This document shows positions 24,596 through 33,080 of a DNA stretch of 64,000 nucleotides, one piece after another. Numbering within the stretch: position 1 is the first letter of the stretch; each line of letters starts with the position of its first letter. The notes below the pieces were generated by a model. It worked only from the letters and a program-made list of their open reading frames with translations. It had not been told where the DNA came from and ran no database searches. The position numbers and the translations under genes were made by a program. The stretch comes from Xenorhabdus sp014467285 (lineage in GTDB: Bacteria; Pseudomonadota; Gammaproteobacteria; Enterobacterales; Enterobacteriaceae): assembly GCF_014467285.1 (NCBI RefSeq), contig NZ_NKHR01000003.1, forward strand, positions 186,001 to 250,000. The letters run 5' to 3'.

Positions 24596-27500
24596 TTATA
24601 GTGCCCCTGATTTACGTGGTGGATTTCGGCCCGAGGTATTGGCTATCGAACTACGTATTTCTTGACCAAAAATATCAACGCGTGCCTGAAAAGGCGGGAA
24701 TGGCAAGGTAATATCGTGTTTGCGGAATTCCTGCAAAATGTGTTGGTGTACTTCATGGCGGGCAGGCATACGGTGCCCCATTTCTGCGGCATAAGCACGC
24801 AACTCGTAAATCTGAATACCTTGCTGTAAATCCACCAAATAGACTTCCGGCGTCGGATTATCGAGAATTAATGGTGAGCTTTTGGCGGCAGTCATTAATA
24901 TGTCGGTAGCATATGCGGATTCAGTATCGGCTGGGACAGGGATCGTCAGAACGATACGGGTGATCGTGTCAGACAGAGACCAGTTGATGAACTGCTCAGT
25001 AATAAAGGCCTTATTGGGAACAATAATTTCTTTTCTATCCCAGTCAGACAGAGTGGTTGCACGTGTATTGATCTTCGTGATACTGCCGGTCAGGCCACGT
25101 ATAGTCACGGTATCGCCAATTCGAATGGGCTTTTCAAACAGGATAATCAAGCCAGAAATAATATTGGTGAAAATTTCCTGTAAACCAAAACCAAGACCCA
25201 CCCCCATCGCGGCAATCAGCCATTGAAGTTTAGACCACTCAATACCCATCAGGGAGAAGCCAACCAAGCCACCAATCAGGGTAATACTGTATTTGGTCAA
25301 CGCTGTGATGGCATAACCTGTACCCGGTGATAGATCCAAATGCTGTAACAGGGCAAGTTCCAGCAATGCCGGCAAATTACGGACAAGTTGCGTAGTAATG
25401 ATGATAACCAATATCGCAACGAGTATTGCACCGAGAGTAATTGGCTGGACAGTATCGACACCGTTTATGGTCGTACTCACGTTCCAGAGCCTGATATTTT
25501 CAAGGAAAGAAAACGCTGAATGTAATTCAGACCACAATAGAATGAGTGAAACGAGAGCAAGCATTGTCAGGATCGAACGTACTAACCCTAATGACTGGGC
25601 GCTGATTGCATCCAAATCAATCACAGGTTCTTCAACTTCGATCGAGCCTTCTACACTGCTGTTGATATTGCTTGAATCCTCTTCGCTTTTGGCGCGTTGG
25701 GCCAATATTTCTGCACGGCGCTGTTTGGCACGTTCAAAAGCAATTTTGCGTCGTTGGATCAGCATCCATCGACGAATAATGTGGTAAATGACCAGCAAGA
25801 AAAACCAGATAGCAACGGAGGTTTCCAGACGCCCCAGCAAAGCCTGTGATGTTTGCAGATAGCCGAGGATCGAAGCAAATGCTGCTAAGATCGGGGCAGA
25901 AAGCAGTATCCACCATAGGACAGAGCTAACGAGATTTTCACCTGATCCATATTTGTCCATGTAAAGCGGGATACCGGCGCGTTTTAGGCTGTTAGTCACC
26001 AGGCTTAAGGAAATACAGAGCATCACAAAACAGAGCCTGCCGAGGGTAGGGGTAAATTCCCGGTCGCTGTAGTTGTTAAAGGTGATTAATGCCATCATGA
26101 GAGGCACGATCAGGAAAATGGACAGGCGATAGAAACGCATTGCCCGTTTTATGCGCTCTTCAGGCCAGCGAAAATGCGCGATAAATAAGCCATTCGGATG
26201 AGCAAATGCGGCACTGAGCATAAAGATCCATAGCACTGGCGTTGTTGCACGTACACCATCACCAATTGCGTTAGCCATCGGATATTGCCACGCATTTTGC
26301 AGGCCATAACCAATGGCTGACCAGAGCATTGGCAGCGGTAATGCCGCGATGATAGACCAGAAAACAGTACGCAAAGTAAGAGAAAAATGATCTTGTGTCA
26401 CTTTGCCGATGCGATTGCTGGAACGCTCAAGAAAAGCATGATACTGGCGGTGCGAACTGATACTGAAAATCACCAGTAGCAAAGTACCCAGTAAATAGAG
26501 CAGAGTATCCTGTGTGGTCAGCATATTATGGATTGCTGCACCTAACTGTGAAAATGTATCCAGAGACAGAAGGCGCGTCAGAGCTTGCACTACCTGTAGT
26601 GGATAATCCAGCGATATGGAATTAACATCCGCGACCCAGAACAGATAGCGATGAGTGGCGTCCCTAACCTCTTTCACCGCATCATTTAATTGATTGGTGG
26701 CTACTTTGAGCTTTGTTAATTCCAGAATTTCGTTGTCATACCCTGAAAGCAGAGAATTTAACAGCTCTTTCCGAGTCCGGGTCAGGGACTCATAAACTTG
26801 TTTCTGTGCCGGAGTCAGGGAATGATATGAAGATGATGTCTGGTCAGGATCGTTCTGTGAATGTTCCAGCATATCCTCGTATTTCAGCCTTTCGACCCGC
26901 AATTCGGCAATACTTCTGTCGAGTTGCTGGGATTTTGGCATATCAGGGATACGAGTGACCTGAGCTCTTAAGGCTTCCCCAAGTGCAGTGGAATCGCTTA
27001 GCCATTGTGCCTGTTCACGAATAGTATTAAGTGTCTGGCGTACCAGCAAAATATCGCTGGCAGCCTTGCGCTGTTGTGAACCAATAACATCCATGCTCTG
27101 AGTTTGGTGGCTGAGCATTTGTGATAATTGGCGGTTTTGCTGAAGCTCATCCAGCAAAAATTGTGGCAGTTTCCCTCCACTCTGTTCTGCCAGCATTTCG
27201 GTATGTTCAAGTGCGGATTCTGCTTTTTGTTGGCGTTGGCTGTTTAGCTGACTGCGCAATTGTTGGAGTTTAAGATCCAGCCGTTGATAGCGTTTTTTAA
27301 ATAAATCGGCACGTATACGGGCAATTTCTTGTCGGTTATTAGCAGAAAGTTGTGCCATTTCCAGTTCGTTGGTCACGGCTTTACGGGCGTTGACTTCTGC
27401 TTGGGCCAAAGTCAATTGTGCTTCAGAGAGGGGAGAGGCAGGTGAACCCAAAGATTGGAGACGGGACGTCGCTTCTGTCAGCAGACGTTTCGCCTCAACC

Positions 27501-27940
27501 TGTTGCTGAGGCAACTGGTTCATGGAATCGCTGATTTCCCGGATCTTATCCTGTTCTTGCTGTAATTGGCGTCCCTGTTCCAGTAATTCGCTACTAACCT
27601 GAATAATTTGTTGTTCTAAGTTACTGATAGACTGATTAGCAGGAATGGGGGGAACAGTATTACTTTCGGCAAGAATTTTCTGGCGTAATTCTCTGATGAT
27701 AGATGGAAAATCATCAATCGCCTGTTGATACTTTTGAGTGCGCTCATCGGCGGATTTTGTATCGTTAACCCAATTTATAGCCCCTTGAAGTGCTTGCGCG
27801 ATTTCAGAACCTTGTGGATTCTTACTACCTTCAACCTGCTTGAGCTCTTGTTTCAGTTGGGTTTCATCCAACTGTGTGATGGCGGCAAAAGCCGGATTTG
27901 CAATCAACAGGCTGAGAAGTAAACTGATAATCAGGCGCAC
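24596..27940 (-). CDS. mscM: MscM miniconductance mechanosensitive channel (YjeP)
   Basis: An MscK/MscM-type channel of 1114 aa. A signal peptide of about 19 residues (ending AFA) is followed by a long coiled-coil, Gln-rich periplasmic domain (about 20-470), and by eleven or so membrane segments. The MscS-like pore and cytoplasmic beta domain lie in the last 300 residues (GVGLGFGLQEIFTNIISGLIILFEKPIRIGD). It releases solutes during osmotic downshock. It lies 25 bases after psd in the same direction, as in E. coli, where it is called yjeP. Confidence 0.94.
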   Translation of the reverse strand: MRLIISLLLSLLIANPAFAAITQLDETQLKQELKQVEGSKNPQGSEIAQALQGAINWVNDTKSADERTQKYQQAIDDFPSIIRELRQKILAESNTVPPIPANQSISNLEQQIIQVSSELLEQGRQLQQEQDKIREISDSMNQLPQQQVEAKRLLTEATSRLQSLGSPASPLSEAQLTLAQAEVNARKAVTNELEMAQLSANNRQEIARIRADLFKKRYQRLDLKLQQLRSQLNSQRQQKAESALEHTEMLAEQSGGKLPQFLLDELQQNRQLSQMLSHQTQSMDVIGSQQRKAASDILLVRQTLNTIREQAQWLSDSTALGEALRAQVTRIPDMPKSQQLDRSIAELRVERLKYEDMLEHSQNDPDQTSSSYHSLTPAQKQVYESLTRTRKELLNSLLSGYDNEILELTKLKVATNQLNDAVKEVRDATHRYLFWVADVNSISLDYPLQVVQALTRLLSLDTFSQLGAAIHNMLTTQDTLLYLLGTLLLVIFSISSHRQYHAFLERSSNRIGKVTQDHFSLTLRTVFWSIIAALPLPMLWSAIGYGLQNAWQYPMANAIGDGVRATTPVLWIFMLSAAFAHPNGLFIAHFRWPEERIKRAMRFYRLSIFLIVPLMMALITFNNYSDREFTPTLGRLCFVMLCISLSLVTNSLKRAGIPLYMDKYGSGENLVSSVLWWILLSAPILAAFASILGYLQTSQALLGRLETSVAIWFFLLVIYHIIRRWMLIQRRKIAFERAKQRRAEILAQRAKSEEDSSNINSSVEGSIEVEEPVIDLDAISAQSLGLVRSILTMLALVSLILLWSELHSAFSFLENIRLWNVSTTINGVDTVQPITLGAILVAILVIIITTQLVRNLPALLELALLQHLDLSPGTGYAITALTKYSITLIGGLVGFSLMGIEWSKLQWLIAAMGVGLGFGLQEIFTNIISGLIILFEKPIRIGDTVTIRGLTGSITKINTRATTLSDWDRKEIIVPNKAFITEQFINWSLSDTITRIVLTIPVPADTESAYATDILMTAAKSSPLILDNPTPEVYLVDLQQGIQIYELRAYAAEMGHRMPARHEVHQHILQEFRKHDITLPFPPFQARVDIFGQEIRSSIANTSGRNPPRKSGAL

Positions 27941-27965
27941 AATAAGGGGCTCCTTGGATTTAAAA

Positions 27966-28901
27966 TTAGCTGACGATGTCTTTACTCACTGGTTCATCAT
28001 TGACTGGTTCATCGGTGTTCACTGTCGATTCTTCTGCCGTGATAGCCTGAGCCAGCAAACCACCCATGCGGGTTTGTGAACCGCTGTATAAATTATTGGC
28101 AAAATTAACCTGATTGGAAGCAAACAGGTTGATAACAGTTGAACCAAGTTTGAAGCGCCCCATTTCCTCTCCTTTTTTGAGAGAAACAGCACCTTCCTCA
28201 CCTTCAGCCGGATATGTCCAGCGTTTGATGATGCCTTCGCGCGGCGGTGTGACACAACCGCTCCAAACGGTTTCAATACTACCAACAATCGTTGCACCCA
28301 CCAGAATTTGTACCATTGGCCCGAATGCTGTTTCAAACACACAGATGACACGTTCATTACGCGCAAACAAATTGGGTACATTGGCTGCCGTCAATGGATT
28401 GACTGAAAACAGATCGCCGGGAACATAGATCATTTCTTTTAGTACACCGTCGCATGGCATATGGACACGGTGATAATCTTTTGGCGATAAGTAAGTGGTA
28501 ATAAACTGGCCGTTGCGGAATTGCCCGGCGAGTTGATGTTGCCCTGCCAGAAGAGCTTCAACAGTGTAGTAGTGGCCTTTGGCTTGAATAATTTGCTCTT
28601 CGCGGATTGCCCCAAGCTGGCTGACGGTTCCGTCTGCCGGCAGAGCCAATTGATTGTCTTCACTGACGATAGGGCGAATGCCTTCCTTCAATGGGCGGAT
28701 AAAAAACTCATTGAATGTTGAGTAAGCAGTGAATGAAGGGTCTTTGGCTTCATTCATGTCCACTTTATAAGTTTTGGCGAAAGCTTTGATTACAAGTTGT
28801 GTCAGCCAGCCAGCCTTTTTATTGGCAAACCAGCCTGCCAAATTTGTAAGGCATTGTTTTGGCAGTAAATATTGTAACCTGATTTTAAGATTATCCAGCA
28901 C
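27966..28901 (-). CDS. psd: Psd phosphatidylserine decarboxylase
   Basis: A 311 aa inner-membrane proenzyme that makes phosphatidylethanolamine. Self-cleavage at LGST (in GRFKLGSTVINLF) forms the pyruvoyl group. The catalytic aspartate is in LPADGTVSQLG and the histidine in SPKDYHRVHMP. GTG 28901, preceded by AAGAGG, gives an N-terminus aligned with E. coli (LDNLKIRLQYLLPK). The frame stays open 62 codons upstream towards rsgA, but that part contains an unrelated cysteine-rich stretch and is not needed. Confidence 0.95.
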   Translation of the reverse strand: MLDNLKIRLQYLLPKQCLTNLAGWFANKKAGWLTQLVIKAFAKTYKVDMNEAKDPSFTAYSTFNEFFIRPLKEGIRPIVSEDNQLALPADGTVSQLGAIREEQIIQAKGHYYTVEALLAGQHQLAGQFRNGQFITTYLSPKDYHRVHMPCDGVLKEMIYVPGDLFSVNPLTAANVPNLFARNERVICVFETAFGPMVQILVGATIVGSIETVWSGCVTPPREGIIKRWTYPAEGEEGAVSLKKGEEMGRFKLGSTVINLFASNQVNFANNLYSGSQTRMGGLLAQAITAEESTVNTDEPVNDEPVSKDIVS

Positions 28902-28995
28902 GTCAACCTCTTGGATTTTTTTCTGGCAAATTGGACAAAAGTTTTCTATTGTACCTGCCATTATTTTGAATGTCAGGGTATCGTTAATTATTGTC

Positions 28996-30054
28996 TTATT
29001 TTTGACCGCCTGTGAAATTTCGGCGTGGTTTAACTTGTGCCATGCTTTCCAGAATCCGGTGATAATTTTCGAAACGCTCTTCTGCAATAATGCCTTGTTC
29101 TAACGCTTCCCTTAAGGCGCATCCCGGGTCATCGTGATGTTTGCAGTCCCGGAATTTGCAGCCGCCAAGGTATTCCCGGAACTCAATAAAGCCTTGTGTC
29201 ACCTGCTCTGGCGTCAGGTGCCATAATCCGAACTCACGAACACCCGGAGAGTCGATGACATCGCCCCCCAACGGGAAATGATAAAGGCGTGCTGTCGTGG
29301 TGGTATGCTGACCCAGGCCGGAATTATCAGAAACTTCGTTAACCAGAATGTCTTCTTCAGTATCAGGCAGCAGAGTATTGAGCAAGCTGGATTTCCCAAC
29401 GCCGGACTGCCCTGCAAAGATGCTGATTTTATCAGCCAACAGGGAGGTAAGTTCAGAGATCCCTTCACCGGTATGGCTGGAAACTTCCAGTACGCGATAG
29501 CCGATATTACGGTAAATGTTCATGACATCGTTAACCCATGTACGGCTTTCGGGGTCCAGCAGATCGACTTTATTGAGTACGAGTAAAGGCTCGATGTTGA
29601 GTGTTTCACAGGCGACTAAATAGCGATCAATAATATTCAGTGAAAGCTCAGGCAATATAGCGGAAACAATCACAATTTGGTTGATATTTGACGCGATGGG
29701 CTTGATGCCATCGTAGTAGTCGGGGCGTGTAAGCACAGAAGTACGCTCATGAACCGCTTCTACGATCCCATTAACTTTGACATCAGATTGGAGTTGCAAC
29801 GCCGGGCGCCATACAACGCGGTCGCCGGTCACCAATGAGCGGATTGTTCTGCGAATATTGCAACGCTGTATGGAAGAATCTGCGGCCTCAATATCGGCAT
29901 GTTGCCCGAATCGGCTGATCACCAGCCCTTCCTGTGGGTCGCCAAACTGGCTATCATCCATTTCTGGTTTGTTGGCATTAGCCTTGTTCAGCCTGCGCTG
30001 ATGATTGGCTTGCACACGGCGTTGCTGCCCTTTGGAAAGTTTACTTTTAGCCAC
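28996..30054 (-). CDS. rsgA: RsgA ribosome small subunit GTPase
   Basis: A circularly permuted GTPase of 352 aa that checks 30S subunit maturation. An OB domain precedes the G domain with G4 (LNKVDLL) first, then G1 (GQSGVGKSSLLN) and G3 (DSPGVREFGL). The C-terminal zinc knuckle is in GGCKFRDCKHHDDPGC. The N-terminus is basic (KLSKGQQRRVQANHQRR). It is divergent from orn with 110 bases between, and 94 bases upstream of psd. Confidence 0.96.
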   Translation of the reverse strand: MAKSKLSKGQQRRVQANHQRRLNKANANKPEMDDSQFGDPQEGLVISRFGQHADIEAADSSIQRCNIRRTIRSLVTGDRVVWRPALQLQSDVKVNGIVEAVHERTSVLTRPDYYDGIKPIASNINQIVIVSAILPELSLNIIDRYLVACETLNIEPLLVLNKVDLLDPESRTWVNDVMNIYRNIGYRVLEVSSHTGEGISELTSLLADKISIFAGQSGVGKSSLLNTLLPDTEEDILVNEVSDNSGLGQHTTTTARLYHFPLGGDVIDSPGVREFGLWHLTPEQVTQGFIEFREYLGGCKFRDCKHHDDPGCALREALEQGIIAEERFENYHRILESMAQVKPRRNFTGGQK

Positions 30055-30164
30055 CGAACCTCACTTATTTTATCTATCTTGCTGATTATCGCTGTGAATG
30101 ATCAAAAACGTTATGATACATCACCGATACAGACTACCTCTTTTGAAGGAAACTAGGATATATC

Positions 30165-30710
30165 ATGTCAAAAAGTGAGAACAATCTTATCTGGATAGAT
30201 TTAGAGATGACGGGATTAGATCCCGAGCGGGATCGCATAATCGAAATCGCAACGATTGTCACAGATGCGGAGTTAAATATCCTTGCAGAAGGCCCTGTGA
30301 TTGCGGTGCACCAGTCAGATGAGCAATTGGCATTGATGGATGACTGGAATGTGCGGACGCATACTGCCAGTGGGTTGGTCGAGCGAGTGAAACAGAGTCG
30401 GTTTGATGATGCTCAGGCAGAGAAAGCCACTATCGCTTTTCTGGAACAGTGGGTTCCGGCAGGAAAATCGCCAATTTGTGGCAACAGTGTGGGGCAGGAT
30501 CGCCGTTTCCTGTTCCGTTATATGCCAGAGTTGGAGAAATATTTTCACTACCGTTACTTGGATGTCAGTACGCTGAAAGAACTGGCTCGTCGTTGGAAAC
30601 CTGAAATGTTGTCAGGGTTCAGTAAGAAAAATACCCATCAGGCATTGGATGATATTCGGGAATCCATTGCTGAATTGGTGTATTACCGTGAGCATTTTAT
30701 CCAGAAATAG
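30165..30710 (+). CDS. orn: Orn oligoribonuclease
   Basis: An essential 181 aa DEDDh 3'-5' exonuclease that degrades two- to five-nucleotide RNAs. Motif ExoI is WIDLEMTGLDP, ExoII is NSVGQDRRFL, and ExoIII includes HQALDDIRESI. The stop codon lies inside the first copy of a 17-bp tandem repeat that continues past the gene. Confidence 0.97.
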   Translation: MSKSENNLIWIDLEMTGLDPERDRIIEIATIVTDAELNILAEGPVIAVHQSDEQLALMDDWNVRTHTASGLVERVKQSRFDDAQAEKATIAFLEQWVPAGKSPICGNSVGQDRRFLFRYMPELEKYFHYRYLDVSTLKELARRWKPEMLSGFSKKNTHQALDDIRESIAELVYYREHFIQK

Positions 30711-30740
30711 ACGTTATCCAGAAATAGACGTTATCCAGAA
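30697..30740 (+). repeat. 17-bp tandem repeat spanning the orn stop
   Basis: TTATCCAGAAATAGACG occurs at 30697-30713 and again at 30714-30730, and its first ten bases recur at 30731-30740. The first copy contains the last codons and stop of orn, so the gene end has been duplicated downstream without changing the protein. Confidence 0.85.
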
Positions 30741-30861
30741 AAAAAGCAGGAGTTGGTAAAAGGCTTGTACGTAAGTTAATCGCTGTGTTGATGATTAAGC
30801 GGATAATTTGCCGATTTAATCATCAATCAGAGAAAAAATGCGATTTTTTGTGTTTTTGGGC

Positions 30862-30889
30862 TTGCCAGAAGAATAATTCCTCGTATAAT
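30862..30889 (+). promoter_or_regulatory. Sigma-70 promoter of the tRNA-Gly genes
   Basis: TTGCCA (30862-30867), a 16-base spacer and a perfect TATAAT (30884-30889), followed by the GC-rich GCGCTCCCC discriminator. This is the form expected of a strong, stringently controlled tRNA promoter, 52 bases before the first tRNA. Confidence 0.8.
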
Positions 30890-30941
30890 GCGCTCCCCGT
30901 ACCGATGAATAATTTCAACAGTACGTCACACCAAGATTTAA

Positions 30942-31017
<76 letters not shown>

Positions 31018-31069
31018 AATTAAAAGTTATGCAGGTGTGAAGAATTAGGCTGATATCAGCCATAAAAAT

Positions 31070-31145
<76 letters not shown>

Positions 31146-31188
31146 AATTCAGGACGGTAGATTTTTTATCAAAGTCTGCAAGTCATAA

Positions 31189-31215
31189 AAAAAGCGCCTT
31201 TAGGCGCTTTTTTTT
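31189..31215 (+). terminator. Terminator of the tRNA-Gly pair
   Basis: AAAGCGCC and GGCGCTTT pair around a short TTTA loop, with an A-run before and a T-run of eight or more after. Confidence 0.92.
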
Positions 31216-31582
31216 GTTTTCAAAATATCTTACCAAGGCCAACGGCCACGTGAACATTCAATGGTGCTGTGGTTTAGTCAATTACAATGGGTGCGATGAT
31301 GTGCTCCATTGATATATCCGAATAAACTTATCACTATTCTGCAAGCGTCATATTGATGTTGACTAATATTAAATCCCTTTGCTAGATTAAACCATACGTT
31401 ATAATCACATAAAGAAATTAATACGATTTAACCTCCCTGAAGTGGGAATAAAAAAGTGGGTATAAACGTATAACGGAAGCGCTCTCCATAACCCAATTGT
31501 CTGCAAAAAATCATCTCTAATCTGTCCTGAGAGTTTCTTAAGGACGTTTATCTAACCTATCAATGTGAAGAGGATAGAGCCG
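31216..31582. other. Intergenic region before the flavoenzyme gene
   Basis: About 370 bases after the tRNA terminator. It is AT-rich. Short complementary pieces (GCGCTCTCC, CTGAGAG) lie about 50-100 bases before the oxidoreductase gene, but I cannot fit them to a known riboswitch. Presumably this is the left edge of inserted DNA and contains the promoter. Confidence 0.45.
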
Positions 31583-33019
31583 ATGAGTTATGATGTCATT
31601 GTTGTAGGATCTGGCGCTATTGCAGGGTCGATAGCTTATGAACTTGCTAGTCGCCAATTGAAAGTATGCAGGTTGGGAAGTCTTGATCGTAGCAATGCTG
31701 CCTCAAAAGTCGCAGGAGCAATGAACGGTTGTTTTGGTGAAGTAACCAACAGGCTTGTTGCGAATGATTATGGAAAACTGAAACTCAAAATGGATTGTAT
31801 CGCGAAGGATCGCTGGTCAATATGGGCACAGCGTTTGGTCGCGTCTTCGGGGGATACTCGCCCTCTGTTTACCGCAAAAGGCACTCATGTCATTCTTAAT
31901 ACCGCAGGCATGGCGGTAGTTGATAATGTTAATTATGATGCCATAGAGAATGCTCTTCGTGAATATAATGAACCCTATGAGGTTGTTGATCCACAATCGA
32001 TTAAGGGCATGAAAGCTAATGATTTGGTTCGTTCGTTGAAAGGGCTTTATATTCCAGAAGAACATGCCCTCAATGCTCACATATTGCTTGAAATGTTGGA
32101 TGCCGCCTTTCTCAGGGAAGGAGGTGAAATCGTCGATAATAATGTTAAGCGCGTTCTCACCGAAAGTGGTGCCATAACGGGTGTTGAAACTGTTGATGGA
32201 GTGCGCTTTACTGCAAATAAAGTGGTGATTGCGGCAGGAGTGCAGTCACTCGATATATTATCAGACCAGCTTTCTATCGTGCATAAAATTCCTCCGCTCT
32301 TTGCTGGTCATGGCGTGTCTGCTTTACTCAAAATTAAAAATCCCGATGAATTACCAACATCAGTTATTCGTACACCTAATCGTGCATTTGCTTGCGGGCT
32401 ACATTGTATTCCGCATGGTGATGGTATTCTTTATGTGGGCGCGACTAATATTGTGTCCAGCCAACCTCGTGCACACGCGACAGTGGCTACCCTACAGTTC
32501 CTTGTGGAGTGCGCTTACAATCAGATAAATGTTGATTTGTTTGAATCAGAGATTCTTACAGTTCAGGTTGGCAATAGGCCCATCTCCGCAGACGGTTTTC
32601 CATTAATTGGCGAGTGTGGCATAGATGGGCTGTGGCTTGTGACAGGCACATATCGGGATGGTCTGCACCAATCTCCGTTTTTAGCGGATTATACTGCGAA
32701 TGCACTTATGGGGCTGCCTAATCCAGAGATAGACTTAGGGGATTTTACACCTATTCGTCGGCCCTTAATGGGATTTAACCGGGAGATAAACATTTTTGAG
32801 GCTGCACAGCAAGCATCCGCGATGGGTTATGAATGTCTCTGGAATATTAGACCGGGGTGGAGTGGATTAATCCACGAAAGTTTACTCAATAAATTTCGTG
32901 CGCAAGCTGAATCTATTGATGCTATCTATACGCCTCCCCCTGATTTGGTTGCATTCTCTTGCCATGATGAGCAGATAACAAAGCGGTTACGGGATTACTA
33001 CCGTAATTGGAAAGAATGA
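31583..33019 (+). CDS. FAD-dependent amine/amino-acid oxidase (DAO family)
   Basis: A 478 aa protein of the DAO/glycine-oxidase superfamily. The N-terminus has the dinucleotide-binding motif VVGSGAIAGSIAYELA. The family C-terminal signature GNRPISADGFPLIGE is present, and TYRDGLHQSP replaces the more usual GHGxxG region. Such enzymes oxidise amino acids or amines to 2-oxo acids or aldehydes. ATG 31583 has AGAGG nine bases upstream. It is convergent with a 2-oxo-acid:ferredoxin oxidoreductase gene, an attractive metabolic partner. The substrate is unknown. No counterpart exists at this place in E. coli. Confidence 0.78.
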   Translation: MSYDVIVVGSGAIAGSIAYELASRQLKVCRLGSLDRSNAASKVAGAMNGCFGEVTNRLVANDYGKLKLKMDCIAKDRWSIWAQRLVASSGDTRPLFTAKGTHVILNTAGMAVVDNVNYDAIENALREYNEPYEVVDPQSIKGMKANDLVRSLKGLYIPEEHALNAHILLEMLDAAFLREGGEIVDNNVKRVLTESGAITGVETVDGVRFTANKVVIAAGVQSLDILSDQLSIVHKIPPLFAGHGVSALLKIKNPDELPTSVIRTPNRAFACGLHCIPHGDGILYVGATNIVSSQPRAHATVATLQFLVECAYNQINVDLFESEILTVQVGNRPISADGFPLIGECGIDGLWLVTGTYRDGLHQSPFLADYTANALMGLPNPEIDLGDFTPIRRPLMGFNREINIFEAAQQASAMGYECLWNIRPGWSGLIHESLLNKFRAQAESIDAIYTPPPDLVAFSCHDEQITKRLRDYYRNWKE

Positions 33020-33043
33020 AACTAATTGAAAGGAATGAAAATT

Positions 33044-33072
33044 GTTGGACATCACTATTAATGATGTCCAAC
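33044..33072. terminator. Bidirectional hairpin between convergent genes
   Basis: GTTGGACATCA at 33044-33054 pairs perfectly with TGATGTCCAAC at 33062-33072. AAAAT before it gives a T-run for the minus-strand gene. It should end both converging transcripts. Confidence 0.75.
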
Positions 33073-33080
33073 ACGTATTA

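Noticed and set aside
28902..29087. N-terminal extension of Psd with a CPICQKK motif.
   Set aside because: The frame is open, but the family start and a good ribosome site lie at 28901; the extension has no counterpart in other Psd proteins and runs into rsgA.
31440..31560. Possible glycine riboswitch before the DAO-type oxidase (CTCTC/GAGAG and GTCCTGAGAG pieces).
   Set aside because: The conserved core bases occur on the wrong strand or in the wrong order, and no complete aptamer can be drawn.
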